From Kryptolebias marmoratus (lineage: Eukaryota > Chordata > Actinopteri > Cyprinodontiformes > Rivulidae): a stretch of DNA of 64,000 bases. The stretch is taken from the NCBI RefSeq assembly GCF_001649575.2, contig NC_051445.1, positions 6,823,703 through 6,887,702 of the forward strand, in the 5' to 3' direction. Positions 14,300-23,690 of the stretch are shown one piece after another (positions within the stretch are counted from its first letter, which is position 1; every line of letters starts with the position of its first letter). A program made the position numbers and the translations under genes. The notes beneath the pieces were generated by a model. That model did not search any database, had not been told where the DNA came from, and saw only the letters and a list, made by a program, of their open reading frames with translations.

Positions 14300-15180
14300 C
14301 TAGTTTTCCTCATTAGCCATGCAGAGCATCTTGGCTCCTCTCCCACACCTCCTGGCTCATCATCGCCTGGGCCCTGGCTGCCAGCGCGCCCCCACCTCCA
14401 TGAACCATCCCTCCTGCCACATCTTTCCAATCCCTCCCTCCCTCCCCTTCCAGCCCCTATAATCACACCCGCAATCACAGTCCCTAATTAGGTTAATTAA
14501 TTTGTATCAGCCCTTGTAGGGACTTGGCTGATGAGGCAGCCAGAATAGCGTCAGCAACCCCTTCCCAAAAGAAAAAAAAAAGAGGAGAGGTTGGGGGTGC
14601 AGACAAAGATCTGATCCAAGCCTACCCCAAGACAGAATTATAAACCATGGGGTCACATTTATATCCCCCACCCCCAACCTCCCCTCTCACCCCATCACAC
14701 AACTCCCCCCTTTCCTTTGTTATTCAATAGGGGTTACACTGACACCTAAACAGCGATGTATAAAACCCATCATGTCACAAAGCATCATCATGTCCACTGG
14801 AATGAAAACATTCTGTGTAATGATAATTGAGTCGGCATCTTGCTGGTGACATACTTCCCTGCATTCACAAATGTGGCGCTTCGCTTGTTTGTTTACATCA
14901 TGGCGGCCTGTCATGGTGTTTAAGAAGTGGAACAAAACAAAACAACAAAAAAAAAGAATGATAATGATTCTCTTGGCGGTTCGTCTGTGTAAGTCGTCAG
15001 AGATGCCAATCGAAGCATCACATTACAATCAGCGGCCCTCATCGCCCCTCATCAGACCACTGACGAACAAACTCTGATTAACACAACCATCTGATTGCTG
15101 CAATCACCCAGGCTTACCGCGCACGAGCACTGGCCCCCACTAGTGCTCGGATGCATTCATCCCAACACCTCAGTGTTAGT
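14300..15180. promoter_or_regulatory. candidate conserved non-coding cluster
   Basis: About 0.9 kb of repeat-poor DNA with dense transcription-factor-like motifs: CCTAATTAGGTTAATTAATT (14484 onward, homeodomain cores), TTGTTTGTTTACATC (forkhead core), ATGGCGGCC (YY1-like), several ATCA/TGATTG cores near 15060-15110, and an 8-base inverted repeat CGAGCACT...AGTGCTCG at 15124-15149. Reading frames across it have no family resemblance. It looks like a developmental enhancer region; this is inference. Confidence 0.35.
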
Positions 15181-15539
15181 TTGAATAGATATGAGGCAAA
15201 GCAAAGATCTCATCTTGCACTGTCACACAGTTACCATTATAGAGATAAGAGTTAGAGAAACACACCCGAAACTTTGACATAAAAAAGTGTTCGGTACAAG
15301 GAAAGTGTGATATTATAATAAAGTGAAAAGGGGGAATGACAAACTCTCAGCTTACAGTATCAACCTGCCCCAATTTGTGTGTTTTCAGATCACTGCTCAA
15401 TTTGAAAATACTCAATTACCCATCCTCATCTAAATGAACTAAGAGCATTCAGTTGTGATGACACACGCATAAATATACATACATGCAATCTCAGGCAGAC
15501 AATGACACGAGGAGGCTGCAAGACAAGGACAGATCCGGT

Positions 15540-15960
15540 AGTTAAAGCGTAATGAACACGTCCCCAAGGCACAAGCCTGGCATTCCCCTGAATGATGGAC
15601 TGACAGTAATACTGAGGCAGATGGGTGCGCTCCACGCCCCGTTCAACACCACACACACACAAATGTGTACACACACCCTCCCCCTGGTGTATCCTGGCCC
15701 TCTCTCCTGCAGAGATACCCCCTGTAGGTCTGATATGGAGGTGGGGGCATAGCAGGGGTGCTATGTATGTATGTGTGTGTGCACCTAGAGGTGGGGTGCA
15801 CAAGTATGAGGCCCCTGTCATGATTTAGGCTCCCATGCAAATTTAATCAATTCGAGTACCTCTCACCAGCCAAGGCTCATTAGTGGCAATTTAAAAAGGA
15901 GGCTCTGTGATCCCCACCTCACCGCAACAGCCACACTTTTCGACTCAGGGACACATGCAC
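15540..15960. promoter_or_regulatory. candidate conserved element containing a perfect POU octamer
   Basis: ATGCAAAT, the consensus octamer bound by POU factors, lies at 15835-15842, followed by TTAATCAATTCGAG and CTCATTAGTGGCAATTTAAA. The block has no repeat signature apart from short CA runs. If the neighbour beyond the left edge is pou3f1, autoregulation is possible; inference. Confidence 0.3.
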
Positions 15961-16215
15961 ACAAACAGGCTGAGATATACGTAAATATCCAAACACTCAC
16001 ACACAAATGCACACAAAAAGGCATCAGGGGCACTGTCAAGGCTGCAAAGATTTTCCTTCAGACATCTTCCCTCTGGCATGGAGAAAGACACTGCCTGCAC
16101 ATCCTCCCCCTCCTCTGTCCCTCCTCTCTTTCCACTACTTCAAAAGCCCCATGACACCCAGCTTCAAGTTAAAGGAGGGGTAGGGGGTGGAGGGGGATCC
16201 ACAGATAAAGACTAC

Positions 16216-16249
16216 NNNNNNNNNNNNNNNNNNNNNNNNNNNNNNNNNN
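16216..16249. other. assembly gap (34 N)
   Basis: A run of N directly after a G-rich stretch (GGAGGGGTAGGGGGTGGAGG). The true length of the missing sequence is unknown. Confidence 0.99.
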
Positions 16250-16859
16250 CACAACCTTCTTGCATTCGGTGATACCCTCCCAATGCTCAAACCCCAGGCT
16301 ACCTCTCTCTTCTCCCCACTTCTCACTTTCCAGCTCTCTGTAATTGGGGGGGATCGATTAGCACTGTCCTTAAGCATCCTTAACCCCGGATCTGTATGCA
16401 GGGCAAGTCTGTGAATGAGGTGGGTGGAGGTGCTGCACTTGTGCTTTCGTTAAGAATCAAGTGCAAGGTTAAAATCACACGGGAAGCTGGCTATTTTGTT
16501 TACATATCTAACAATAAGAATGCATCCCGCAACTTCGACATTTAAACAAAAATCAAACCATTATGACTTTTCTGTGTGTCGGCCGGGTTAATCCACACTG
16601 TCAGCACTTCTCAGGTTTTCCTGCTGTAGTTCCAATAAAAGACGTTCGGTGTGGTGATAGATTTCTTAAGAGGGGGCTGCTTTTTGTTGATTCATATTAT
16701 TTTTTTAAACTGTCAGCAGCAAAAACAATATTTAGACGTGGGATAGGACTGTGATGGTGGCACAGGGCTGAGCAAAAAAACTAATTATAAATATATATCA
16801 ATAAGTGAAAGATATTTTTAAACCGCTCAACAAAAAATATCTTATTTCACAATTCTAGT

Positions 16860-16860
16860 A

Positions 16861-16904
<44 letters not shown>
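16860..16904 (+). repeat. compound (AT)n(GT)n microsatellite
   Basis: Eleven AT followed by eleven GT dinucleotides. Confidence 0.96.
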
Positions 16905-16919
16905 ATAAATTTTCACACA

Positions 16920-17475
16920 CAAAAATCATAAAGTGTTTCATATTAAATGCATAAGAGTATAAATACAAAGCATTCAAATTAAAAACAAGTAATAAACAGG
17001 ATATAAAAACCATAAGTCTTTAGCTGCTTTTTAAAAGACTCAATACTGTCAACAAAATGTAAAAACAAATAACGTTTATTCCACAGTTGAGGTGTAACAC
17101 ACTGAAAAGAGAGATCACACAGAGTATTCAGTCGGGTCTTAGGAACTGCTAATAGAGTCTGATTAAAGAATTGAAGTATAGTGTAGTATTGTTGAAGTAT
17201 ATGGCTTTAATAATTCAGCAATATAAGAAGTTGTGAGTCCATATGGAGACCTGAAGTTAATACCATAACTTTAAAATGAATCCTAAAAGTAACAGGTAAC
17301 CAGTGAACAGACAATGAAACAGGAGTCTTTTTGGCTCTCAGTTAGGAGCCTCGCTGCAGAGTTTTGGACCAGATCAACGATTTTTTTGTTAAATCGGGTA
17401 AAAAGTGCAGACCTTTAAGAGACAAATTTGTCAAAAATAACAACCAAGTTCCTAAAATATGAGTTTGAGCAGATC
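16920..17475. mobile_element. old retroposon remnant of a common teleost family
   Basis: The sequence includes strings such as AACAGGTAACCAGTGAACAG, GGAGCCTCGCTGCAGAGTTT and TGGACCAGATCAACGA, which recur in teleost genomes as part of a LINE 3' region. Diverged, without ORF. The family name is not certain from one copy. Confidence 0.5.
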
Positions 17476-17499
17476 TTAAATCACCAATTTGTTGTGAAA

Positions 17500-17605
17500 C
17501 AATCAATCAATCAATCAAATTTTATTTGTATAGCACATTTCAGCAGCAAGGCATTTCAAGGTGCTTTACATAATTAAAAAACAAAATAAAAACAGCATGT
17601 GACAA
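17500..17605. mobile_element. high-copy teleost repeat fragment (TTTTATTTGTATAGCACATTT type)
   Basis: (CAAT)n followed by TTTTATTTGTATAGCACATT and GGTGCTTTACATAATTAAAA, a motif set found at very many teleost loci. It abuts the remnant ending near 17475 and could belong to the same or a second insertion. Confidence 0.55.
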
Positions 17606-17859
17606 TGAATAAACAGTAAGAAAGAGACAAACATCAAAAACCCACACTCTAACCCTAATTTAGCCATAAGCAACTCTAAACAGGTGGGTTCCTGATCTCT
17701 AAACTCTGCATTGTTATTGGGTGTAAAAACTTCCATAAAGAGTGACAGTTTTTAACGTTTCAATTTTTGTCCATGTTATCTGAGAACTTAACTTAGAGAA
17801 CAAAGAACGTTTGTATCGTTCTTCCTCTTAACTAGACTTTCACTTCCAGGGTCAGAGTT

Positions 17860-18340
17860 GTACCCTGCAGCTGTGTGACTGCCACCCAGCTCTTCGCATC
17901 CAACCCTCCATTCCAAACGAGACTATCTGTTAACAAACCTCAAGGGTCATTAACTTTAGCGACGGCCTGTGCGAGTAGCCAAATGAATTATGAGGCCTTT
18001 CACAATAGAGGAATGCCTGACTATATCTTTAAAATCAGAAGGTCACCCTCTGCCCACCCCTGAGCCCTGCCACTGCACCCCCAGCATAAGAGTCCCTTTG
18101 CTGGGGAGGGAGGGGGATGAAAAGAGTGCTTGAGGAGGGAACAGAGGCTTGACTGTGCTTGGGCTGCATAGTCAGATCTGGGGTCCCGGAACTGCGCACA
18201 CAGTGTTTTGACCCCTGGGCTCTCCTCAGCGACCTACACCCCCTCAGCTTACGGACAGTGGGCCCCGAGGTCCTGATTCATGCACGCTCTCGCAGTATCG
18301 TGACGCAGTAACAAGGGCAGGGGGGGTGAGAGGAGCGTGA
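17860..18340. promoter_or_regulatory. candidate conserved non-coding element
   Basis: A GC-richer, repeat-free block between LINE remnants and the hAT element (for example GGTCCCGGAACTGCGCACAC, CAGTGGGCCCCGAGGTCC, CGCAGTATCGTGACGCAG). No ORF with resemblance to a known protein. Confidence 0.22.
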
Positions 18341-18518
18341 AAGGAAGGAGGGAGGTGGGGGGCTGACTGAGAATGTCATTCACTGACATACGGCAGTTCT
18401 GACATGAATGACCAAACACTAAAATGTCACAGAAATGTGTGTGGTTTGTGACTTGCAGTAAAATGTACACATTAAATTCAATAATCTCATTGTACATGTA
18501 CAGAATATACTAACTGAC

Positions 18519-19129
18519 CAGCAGTCTGCAACCTTTACAATCAAAAGAGCCATTTCAGCCTCTTTTCAGAAAGATTTGTCCAGAAACAGAAAACACACTT
18601 GAAGATTGAAATAAAGAAATAAAGATTTAAAGTTTATGTAAAAACTACATATTAAGAAATTGTTTCTTTCTGAAATTGAAAAACAAAAATAAACTTGACA
18701 TCTATCAGTATTTTCATATTTTAGGACAAAAGAAGAGACCAAACTTCTTTAAAGAGGGAAAAACATTTGGTGTATTTATCAAATTTAACCTCTGCAGCCC
18801 CGTGGGAGTTCAGGTTTTTATGAAAGACAAGCCTTTACTTCTTATTCTGATTGTTCTCAGAATGACTTGCAGTATTTTTGCAGAACACCTGACACCAAAA
18901 ACTCACAGCAGAGCAATCTGCCGAATAATTATTAATTTTCCAGTGGATTTTAGGGAAAGGGAACACTGTACACCTATTACAAATTTAACTAATGAAGTGG
19001 TAAACTGGTTACCATAAAGACTTTTTATTCACATATCGCAAAAAGCCGGACAAGAAAACCGTGGTTCTAGATATAAATATTAATCTCCAGGTTATGTCTG
19101 ATCAAAGAGCCGCAGGTTGCAGATCCCTG
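18519..19129. mobile_element. non-autonomous hAT-type DNA transposon, about 611 bp
   Basis: The left end CAGCAGTCTGCAACCTTTAC runs into AAAAGAGCCATTT; the right end CAAAGAGCCGCAGGTTGCAG continues GATCCCTG on the plus strand. Read in reverse it gives CAGGGATCTGCAACCTGCGG, so the termini are imperfect inverted repeats of the CAG..(T/G)GCAACCT type seen in hAT-derived vertebrate elements. An 8-base flank pair (AACTGACC versus ATCTGAGC) is a possible diverged target duplication. A 113-codon ORF inside shows no transposase motif. Confidence 0.6.
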
Positions 19130-19134
19130 ATCTG

Positions 19135-20270
19135 AGCCATAGAAATAATTACTAATTTAAGTGGACACCTTGTACTCCTCCTTGCCTGATTTGACTCATC
19201 TCGAGCTGTTTGTTGATCTGATTCACCCTCTTTCAGTGTCTCCCAGGTGAAGCTGATGGATGGGTCATGTTTATGAAGCTGCTGCTCCTTCGGTGATCAA
19301 TCAAATCTGCAACACTGTGATACTCATCACATGCAAGTACATGACCACACAGAAGCTGAAGGAGATACAGCCTTATGAATTTATAATTTGCTAATGAGTA
19401 ATTGTGTTATTAGTATTTCTGATTGTTCACTGACTTCTGAATCCCACTCAGCCTTGTTAGCTGCAGCTGTGTCGCATGAAAAAGGCCCAATAGAGCTCTG
19501 CTGCAGCAAAGATGTGTCCTTGTAGACTGTGTGGCTTTTTGGAAAGAATTTTTAAAAGAATAAGGAGTAGCTCAAGACTTTTCCTGTGCTGGATTTCCTA
19601 AATTACAAAAAAAGTGGGGAAAACAAAACCCTCACCAGTGTGGCTACCATGAAATTCAGCAAGATAAATAAGCAAGACGGTGCCATGTTTCCACAAACCA
19701 AAGACCAGATGAACATGTATATGTTCTGAATGTCTGTGAATGAAGCTTGAAATGTTCCACTGGTTAAAATACACATTTAAAGTACAAAACCCATCAGCTG
19801 ATTAAGTAACTGATTGCACTTTAAGACTAAACGACTCAATGAAACTTTACGAACTGCAATTTACACTTTAAGTCCAAATTATGGGCCATAATAATAACAT
19901 GTGGGGTCCAGCTTAGCCTTCAGGAACTCTTCTGTTCCCTCATTTTCAAACAAACTTTTTTTGATCAAAGACCACTAACGCCCCCCAGTGGTGGTTAAAA
20001 TATAAACAAAATCTTAGCAGCTCAGTTGACCACAGGAATTTTTTTTTTTTTTTTTCCAAATTCAGCCTTGGGCTTCTTTATAAATGAAACACTTTTTCTG
20101 CTTCGAAGTCAAAATTCCACAAAGTGCATTTACTAAACAAAGTTAAGCAAACCTTATCATGAAAACAAAATCAATTTACAAGTTTTTGGCACTAGTTTAC
20201 CAGTAAAGAAGAAAAGATTATCATCCTCTGTCACTGCTGGGATAAAGGGGGTTTAATATGAAAGAAGTCC
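19135..20270. other. non-coding interval downstream of utp11
   Basis: 19140-19530 is repeat-free, with AT-hook/homeodomain-like cores (TTTGCTAATGAGTAATTG, GTGATCAATCAAATC) and could be regulatory. 19530-20270 is AT-rich with a poly-T run near 20041; nothing further recognised. Confidence 0.3.
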
Positions 20271-20272
20271 AT

Positions 20273-20278
20273 TTTATT
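20273..20278 (-). terminator. utp11: utp11 polyadenylation signal
   Basis: AATAAA on the minus strand about 47 bases after the utp11 stop codon, implying a very short 3' UTR with cleavage near 20250. Confidence 0.7.
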
Positions 20279-20324
20279 GTCAACTTTTAACACACCAAAA
20301 GAAATATTTTTCCCAGCAGTTTTC

Positions 20325-20408
20325 TTAGCATTTCCTTTTGGTCTCAAACTTGTAGATAGCTGCAGCGTTAGGCGTCTCCTTTTTTACCTTCACTTTCTTC
20401 ATTTTATC
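20325..20408 (-). CDS. utp11: utp11 coding exon 8 and stop (residues 228-254)
   Basis: 84 nt including the TAA stop (complement at 20325-20327). It encodes DKMKKVKVKKETPNAAAIYK then FETKRKC. The basic C-terminus is typical of UTP11. The acceptor is TCCTCCAG. Confidence 0.95.
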   Translation of the reverse strand, partial: DKMKKVKVKKETPNAAAIYKFETKRKC

Positions 20409-22742
20409 CTGGAGGAAAGAAACATAAAAATAACATGTAGACAGAACACTTTAGCATCAAGGTTTCTGTTTAAGAATGACTCACCTGTAGATCCATTCGG
20501 GTTTGAATTTTCTGGCTGATGACAAACATTTTCTTTTCTCTGTCGATCCTCTGAGACAGGATCTTATACTGATGTGCCCTTTGCCTGGCCAGCTTCTACA
20601 GGTAAGGAAAACGGACACGACGGTTTTACCACCAGGTTTAAGTTCAGACTGAAGAATTGAAGGAGTTTTGGAGATCAGAGCAGTACTTTCTGTCTTTCTT
20701 TGCTCAGAAACAGTCAAATGAATGTGATGTTTGTTAAGTGTATCCATTGTTTACATGACAGACCTGGACAGCCTGGGGCTCCACAGCTCCCTGAATGCTC
20801 TTGGTCTCCAGTGTTTCTAGAGTTGGTCTGTTGTACACTCTGCCCACCAGCTCTGGAGCCGTGTTCAGGTGGGTAGCCAGGTCAAATACCTCTACTGAGA
20901 GGGTGGGAAAAAAAAAGTTATTTTAATTAACCAACTTCAATGTATTATATTTGTTAAAATCAATTAAAACATTTCCAAAATAAATGACAATTCTACAAGG
21001 ATCGGGACACGTTTGTCTCTACCTTCTTTCTTGGAATCCACAAAAAAAGTGTGTGTGTTCTTCTGTTTGCTGTCTGCATCCAAAAGATGAAGCTCTCCTT
21101 TCAGCCTCTCAATTTTCTGAAAGCACAAAATAATCCAACCAATATTAAGATGGAAATGCTCAATGATGGGACACAATCTGTACACTCATGAGAACACGTT
21201 TGATCTAAGACAGACCACACAGTCGCTTCCAAGCAAACCATTTAAAATTGATCAGTGCGTATCTAATTTGTCATTGGGACTGTGTTAATACAACACAAGT
21301 TGATGTTTTTAAGGCTTTTTGAAAAAAAAAAAAACTTAACTTGCTGACAGAAAACCTTCTGGAGGAGAATTATTTTACGGTCACAGCACCTCTCTAATTT
21401 CAGCCATATCAGTGATCAGCCTATTTTTACAAAACTGTATTCTATGCCATGCACCTTTACTGATGTGTTTTTTTAGATCTGAACATTCAGGATGATATCC
21501 TCGAATCATCTCTGCCATAAAGGAGCTCCCATGCTGTGTCAAAATACATCTCTAGTGCTATAAGCCTTAAACTAACTAAATTGATAAGAGTTTGAGACGG
21601 GTTCAAGATGGGTTTGAGACATCTGTGACAAATCTGTAACTACTTTAAGAGAGTTTGTCACTCAAATTGTTGAGAATGTTAAAAATGAGAACAACTCAAG
21701 ACATCTTAGTCTCTCTCGTAAATATTGTTCACCAACTAGCCTCCAACAATCTGAGCCCAGTGAGATACTATATTTAAGAGTCAGTGGGTCAGTGTGTAAC
21801 TCTCTGAAATCAGTGTTGCGAACTTGTGGTCAGATCGTCAAAGATAAATGATAAATGTTAATGAAATGTTAATGAAAGTAATTTTAAACGAAACAAATTA
21901 AAATTAACAAATTATCAAATTAAAGTGGTTGTTAAGAAATGCTTTTTAATAAAAGTCTATGACTGTTCACGTGGAAGCTCCACGTGGCATTGTATTAAAA
22001 CATTTAACACACCTTGGCCTCTGCAACCCTCTTCATCTCCACATATTTCATATCCTGAGTCCTCATCACTTTCTTCTGCTCCTCTGTCACCTCCACCTCC
22101 TCGTTGGCTTTCTTCCTCGTGTGAACTCCATCCTGTCAACATCACAAGAAACACACAGAAAATAAATACAGCGTTTAAAATACGTCCCACACACAAAATA
22201 ATCTGAAAAGTGTTGACTTTCACCTCCAGTTTGGAGCTGATCATCTTGTAGTAAAACTCATCTGGATTCTTCTCCATTGCTTTCTTCCGCAGAGCAGCGA
22301 GGGTGTTTTGTTTCTTGCGATAGTCACTTTAATAACAAAATTAATAAACATGAATACATACCCACATACTGCATCTGACAAAAATGTTCTTAAATGATAA
22401 TTAAAACATAAAACATGTTCCAACTTACTCTGCTCGGAGTTTGTAGTCTTTCTTTTTCTCCAGTAAACCCAACTTATTCCTGAAGCCAGGCTAAAAAGAC
22501 CAGATGACACAATTAACACATTATTATTGCTGTTGTTGATGTTGTTTATTGTCGGGTAAAACGAAAACATAACTTTGCATTTATAAATCTGAGTAGAATT
22601 AGTAGTCTTATGTTAGGTTTAGCATAGCTGGCTAGTTGTTAGTTAGCCAGCTAGCTAAAAAAAAGAACCACTGACTGCTGACCTGAGATCTTTCATGGTG
22701 GTTCTTCTGTCGGGACTTTAGCGCTTTCCTGAATGAAGACAT
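20325..22742 (-). CDS. utp11: UTP11, U3 small nucleolar RNA-associated protein 11 (8 coding exons)
   Basis: Joined coding exons (minus strand, 5' to 3'): 22742-22683, 22490-22429, 22326-22224, 22132-22013, 21116-21023, 20894-20764, 20595-20485, 20408-20325. They give 765 nt, an uninterrupted 254-residue protein ending in TAA; human UTP11 is about 253 residues. All seven introns are GT-AG. The protein matches the UTP11 family along its whole length: the N-terminal SSFRKALKSRQ, then PGFR.KLGLLEKKKDYKLRA, EKNPDEFYYKM, MRTQD.KY.EMKRVAEAKKIERLK, FDLATHLNTAPELV, REKKMFVISQKIQTR and a C-terminal KVKVKKE...AIYKF ending in basic residues. The family protein is a component of the nucleolar small-subunit processome with U3 snoRNA and is needed for 18S pre-rRNA processing; that role is known for the family. 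It is rich in Lys/Arg and predicted helix, with no signal peptide or membrane segment. It is divergent from fhl3, as in human. Confidence 0.96.
20485..20595 (-). CDS. utp11: utp11 coding exon 7 (residues 191-227)
   Basis: 111 nt, 37 codons, encoding KLARQRAHQYKILSQRIDR then EKKMFVISQKIQTRMDLQ. The acceptor is CTGTAG and the donor GTGAGT. Confidence 0.95.
20764..20894 (-). CDS. utp11: utp11 coding exon 6 (residues 147-190)
   Basis: 131 nt encoding VEVFDLATHLNTAPELVGRV then YNRPTLETLETKSIQGAVE and PQAVQ. The acceptor is CTCTCAG and the donor GTCTGT. The FDLATHL..APELV block is conserved with human; the stretch after it is the least conserved part of the family. Confidence 0.94.
21023..21116 (-). 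CDS. utp11: utp11 coding exon 5 (residues 116-146, plus one base of codon 147)
   Basis: 94 nt encoding KIERLKGELHLLDADSKQ then KNTHTFFVDSKKE, plus the first base of Val147. The acceptor is CTTTCAG and the donor GTAGAG. The following intron is 128 nt; the preceding intron, 896 nt, is the longest in the gene. Confidence 0.95.
21968..21986. promoter_or_regulatory. palindrome with two CACGTG E-boxes in utp11 intron 4
   Basis: CACGTGGA-AGC-TCCACGTG: perfect 8-base arms around a 3-base centre, each containing the CACGTG core bound by MYC/MAX and USF proteins. It sits 27 bases past the utp11 exon 4 donor. Function is inferred. Confidence 0.3.
22013..22132 (-). CDS. utp11: utp11 coding exon 4 (residues 76-115)
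   Basis: 120 nt, exactly 40 codons, encoding DGVHTRKKANEEVEVTEEQ through MRTQDMKYVEMKRVAEAK. It includes a short acidic stretch (EEVEVTEEQ). The AG acceptor follows GTTGAC and the donor is GTGTGT. Confidence 0.95.
22224..22326 (-). CDS. utp11: utp11 coding exon 3 (residues 41-75)
   Basis: 103 nt encoding DYRKKQNTLAALRKKA followed by MEKNPDEFYYKMISSKLE. It is bounded by an AG acceptor after ATTAAAG and a GTGAAAG donor, and ends in phase 0. Confidence 0.95.
22429..22490 (-). CDS. utp11: utp11 coding exon 2 (residues 21-41)
   Basis: 62 nt encoding PGFRNKLGLLEKKKDYKLRA plus two bases of the Asp41 codon. The acceptor is TTTTAG and the donor GTAAGT, both strong. This is the most conserved block of the UTP11 family. 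Confidence 0.95.
22683..22742 (-). CDS. utp11: utp11 coding exon 1 (residues 1-20)
   Basis: Begins at the ATG whose complement is CAT at 22740-22742 and reads MSSFRKALKSRQKNHHERSQ. It ends CTCAG before a GT donor (complement at 22681-22682), in phase 0. The start is chosen because the family N-terminus begins exactly here, with the conserved FRKA.KSRQ motif. Confidence 0.93.
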
Positions 22743-22910
22743 GTTCAGAAATGCTCCTTGAAGTAGTGCCGCTAAAAACAGAGTCAAAGCAAGACCATGT
22801 AAAGGTTTCCAGACATAAACACACAGATTATTTCGGTAGCTTCAGGTTCTAGTGCTGCCCTGAGAGCTGCACATGTGCCTTCCTGTCTGCTGTGCAGCCT
22901 GTAGTTTTTT
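22743..22910 (-). promoter_or_regulatory. utp11: utp11 5' UTR and promoter region (approximate)
   Basis: Sequence directly upstream of the utp11 start codon. It has no TATA box at a suitable distance and carries GGAAATG/GGAA-type ETS-like motifs on the minus strand near 22910, as expected of a housekeeping ribosome-biogenesis gene. The transcription start cannot be fixed from sequence alone. Confidence 0.4.
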
Positions 22911-23423
22911 TCATTTCCGATCCGCAGATTCGCCACTTCAAAAAAAAAAAAACGTTTGAAAAAACTAAAAAGCTAGGGGGTAATGTCACAAAATGTTTTT
23001 TTTATTCAAATAAATAAATAAATATATGTGATTTAAATGTTACGGTTTACATTAATTTAAATAAGTTGGGTTTTGTTAAGCGTATTGTAAATAAGAATAT
23101 GAACACTAGAGGGCACTGTTGTATCAAAACAAATTTTTAGACTACAGTATGAAGTTGACACAATTGGAAGTAGCAACTTTAAGAACTTTTGATCTTTTTT
23201 GCAGTTATAATCTTTCAATAAAGAATTAAAATAAGTATAAAGTGCAAGTCTGGTTTAAAGTACTTGTAACTTGAAAATACCACTATAAGAATAGATTAAT
23301 GTGTAGTACTGTTACTATGAAAGTGTACCTCAAATGTAAGTGTTTAAAAAGTACTGCGTGCAGAGCAATGCCAAGTAAAAATATTTGCTCAAAACATTAG
23401 CATTAACTGTTGGTGTCAATCAT

Positions 23424-23690
23424 GTTTGTCTGTTAGCAAAATATCTCATGAACCATAAGATGGATTTTAATGACATTTTCAGAAAATAATCATACATATT
23501 TTATTCTACATGCAATTAACATTTGGAGTCAGTCAAATTCAATATGGCCACCACAACTATTTGACATTAGCCAAACCAAAATGGCAATAACCCTGTTAAA
23601 TTTACATGATGCAGAGCTAAAATTTGAAGTAGTAGTAGCTGAGAGTCATTCCCAATGCACACCCTGAGCATGACATTTTGAGATATAGTT
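23424..23690 (-). repeat. dispersed repeat family F, copy 1
   Basis: Reverse-complement copy: GTTTGTCTGTTAGCAAAATA then TCTCATGAACCA, later CAATATGGCCACCACAAC and GAGCTAAAATTTGAAG. It matches in inverted order the units at 30.5 kb and 52.9 kb (TCATGAGATATTTTGCTGAC, GTGGCGGCCATCTTGAATT, TTTAGCTCAATATCTG). Confidence 0.6.

Noticed and set aside
14038..14478. 146-codon minus-strand ORF with an N-terminal Gly/Arg-rich part and a hydrophobic C-terminus
   Set aside because: The sequence is antisense to a C/T-rich block and then AT-rich DNA; no family resemblance, no splice context. Most likely chance.
15150..16200. Minus- and plus-strand His/Thr-rich ORFs
   Set aside because: They reflect CA-rich sequence, not coding potential.
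18676..19017. 113-codon ORF on the plus strand
   Set aside because: It lies wholly inside the hAT-like element, has no transposase or other family motif, and is AT-rich as chance ORFs in such elements are.
1..20000. pou3f1 expected from human gene order
   Set aside because: No POU-specific domain or POU homeodomain is encoded on either strand, so the gene is not inside the window.
23100..23125. CACTAGAGGGCACTG as a transposon terminus
   Set aside because: No matching second terminus or target duplication found near it.
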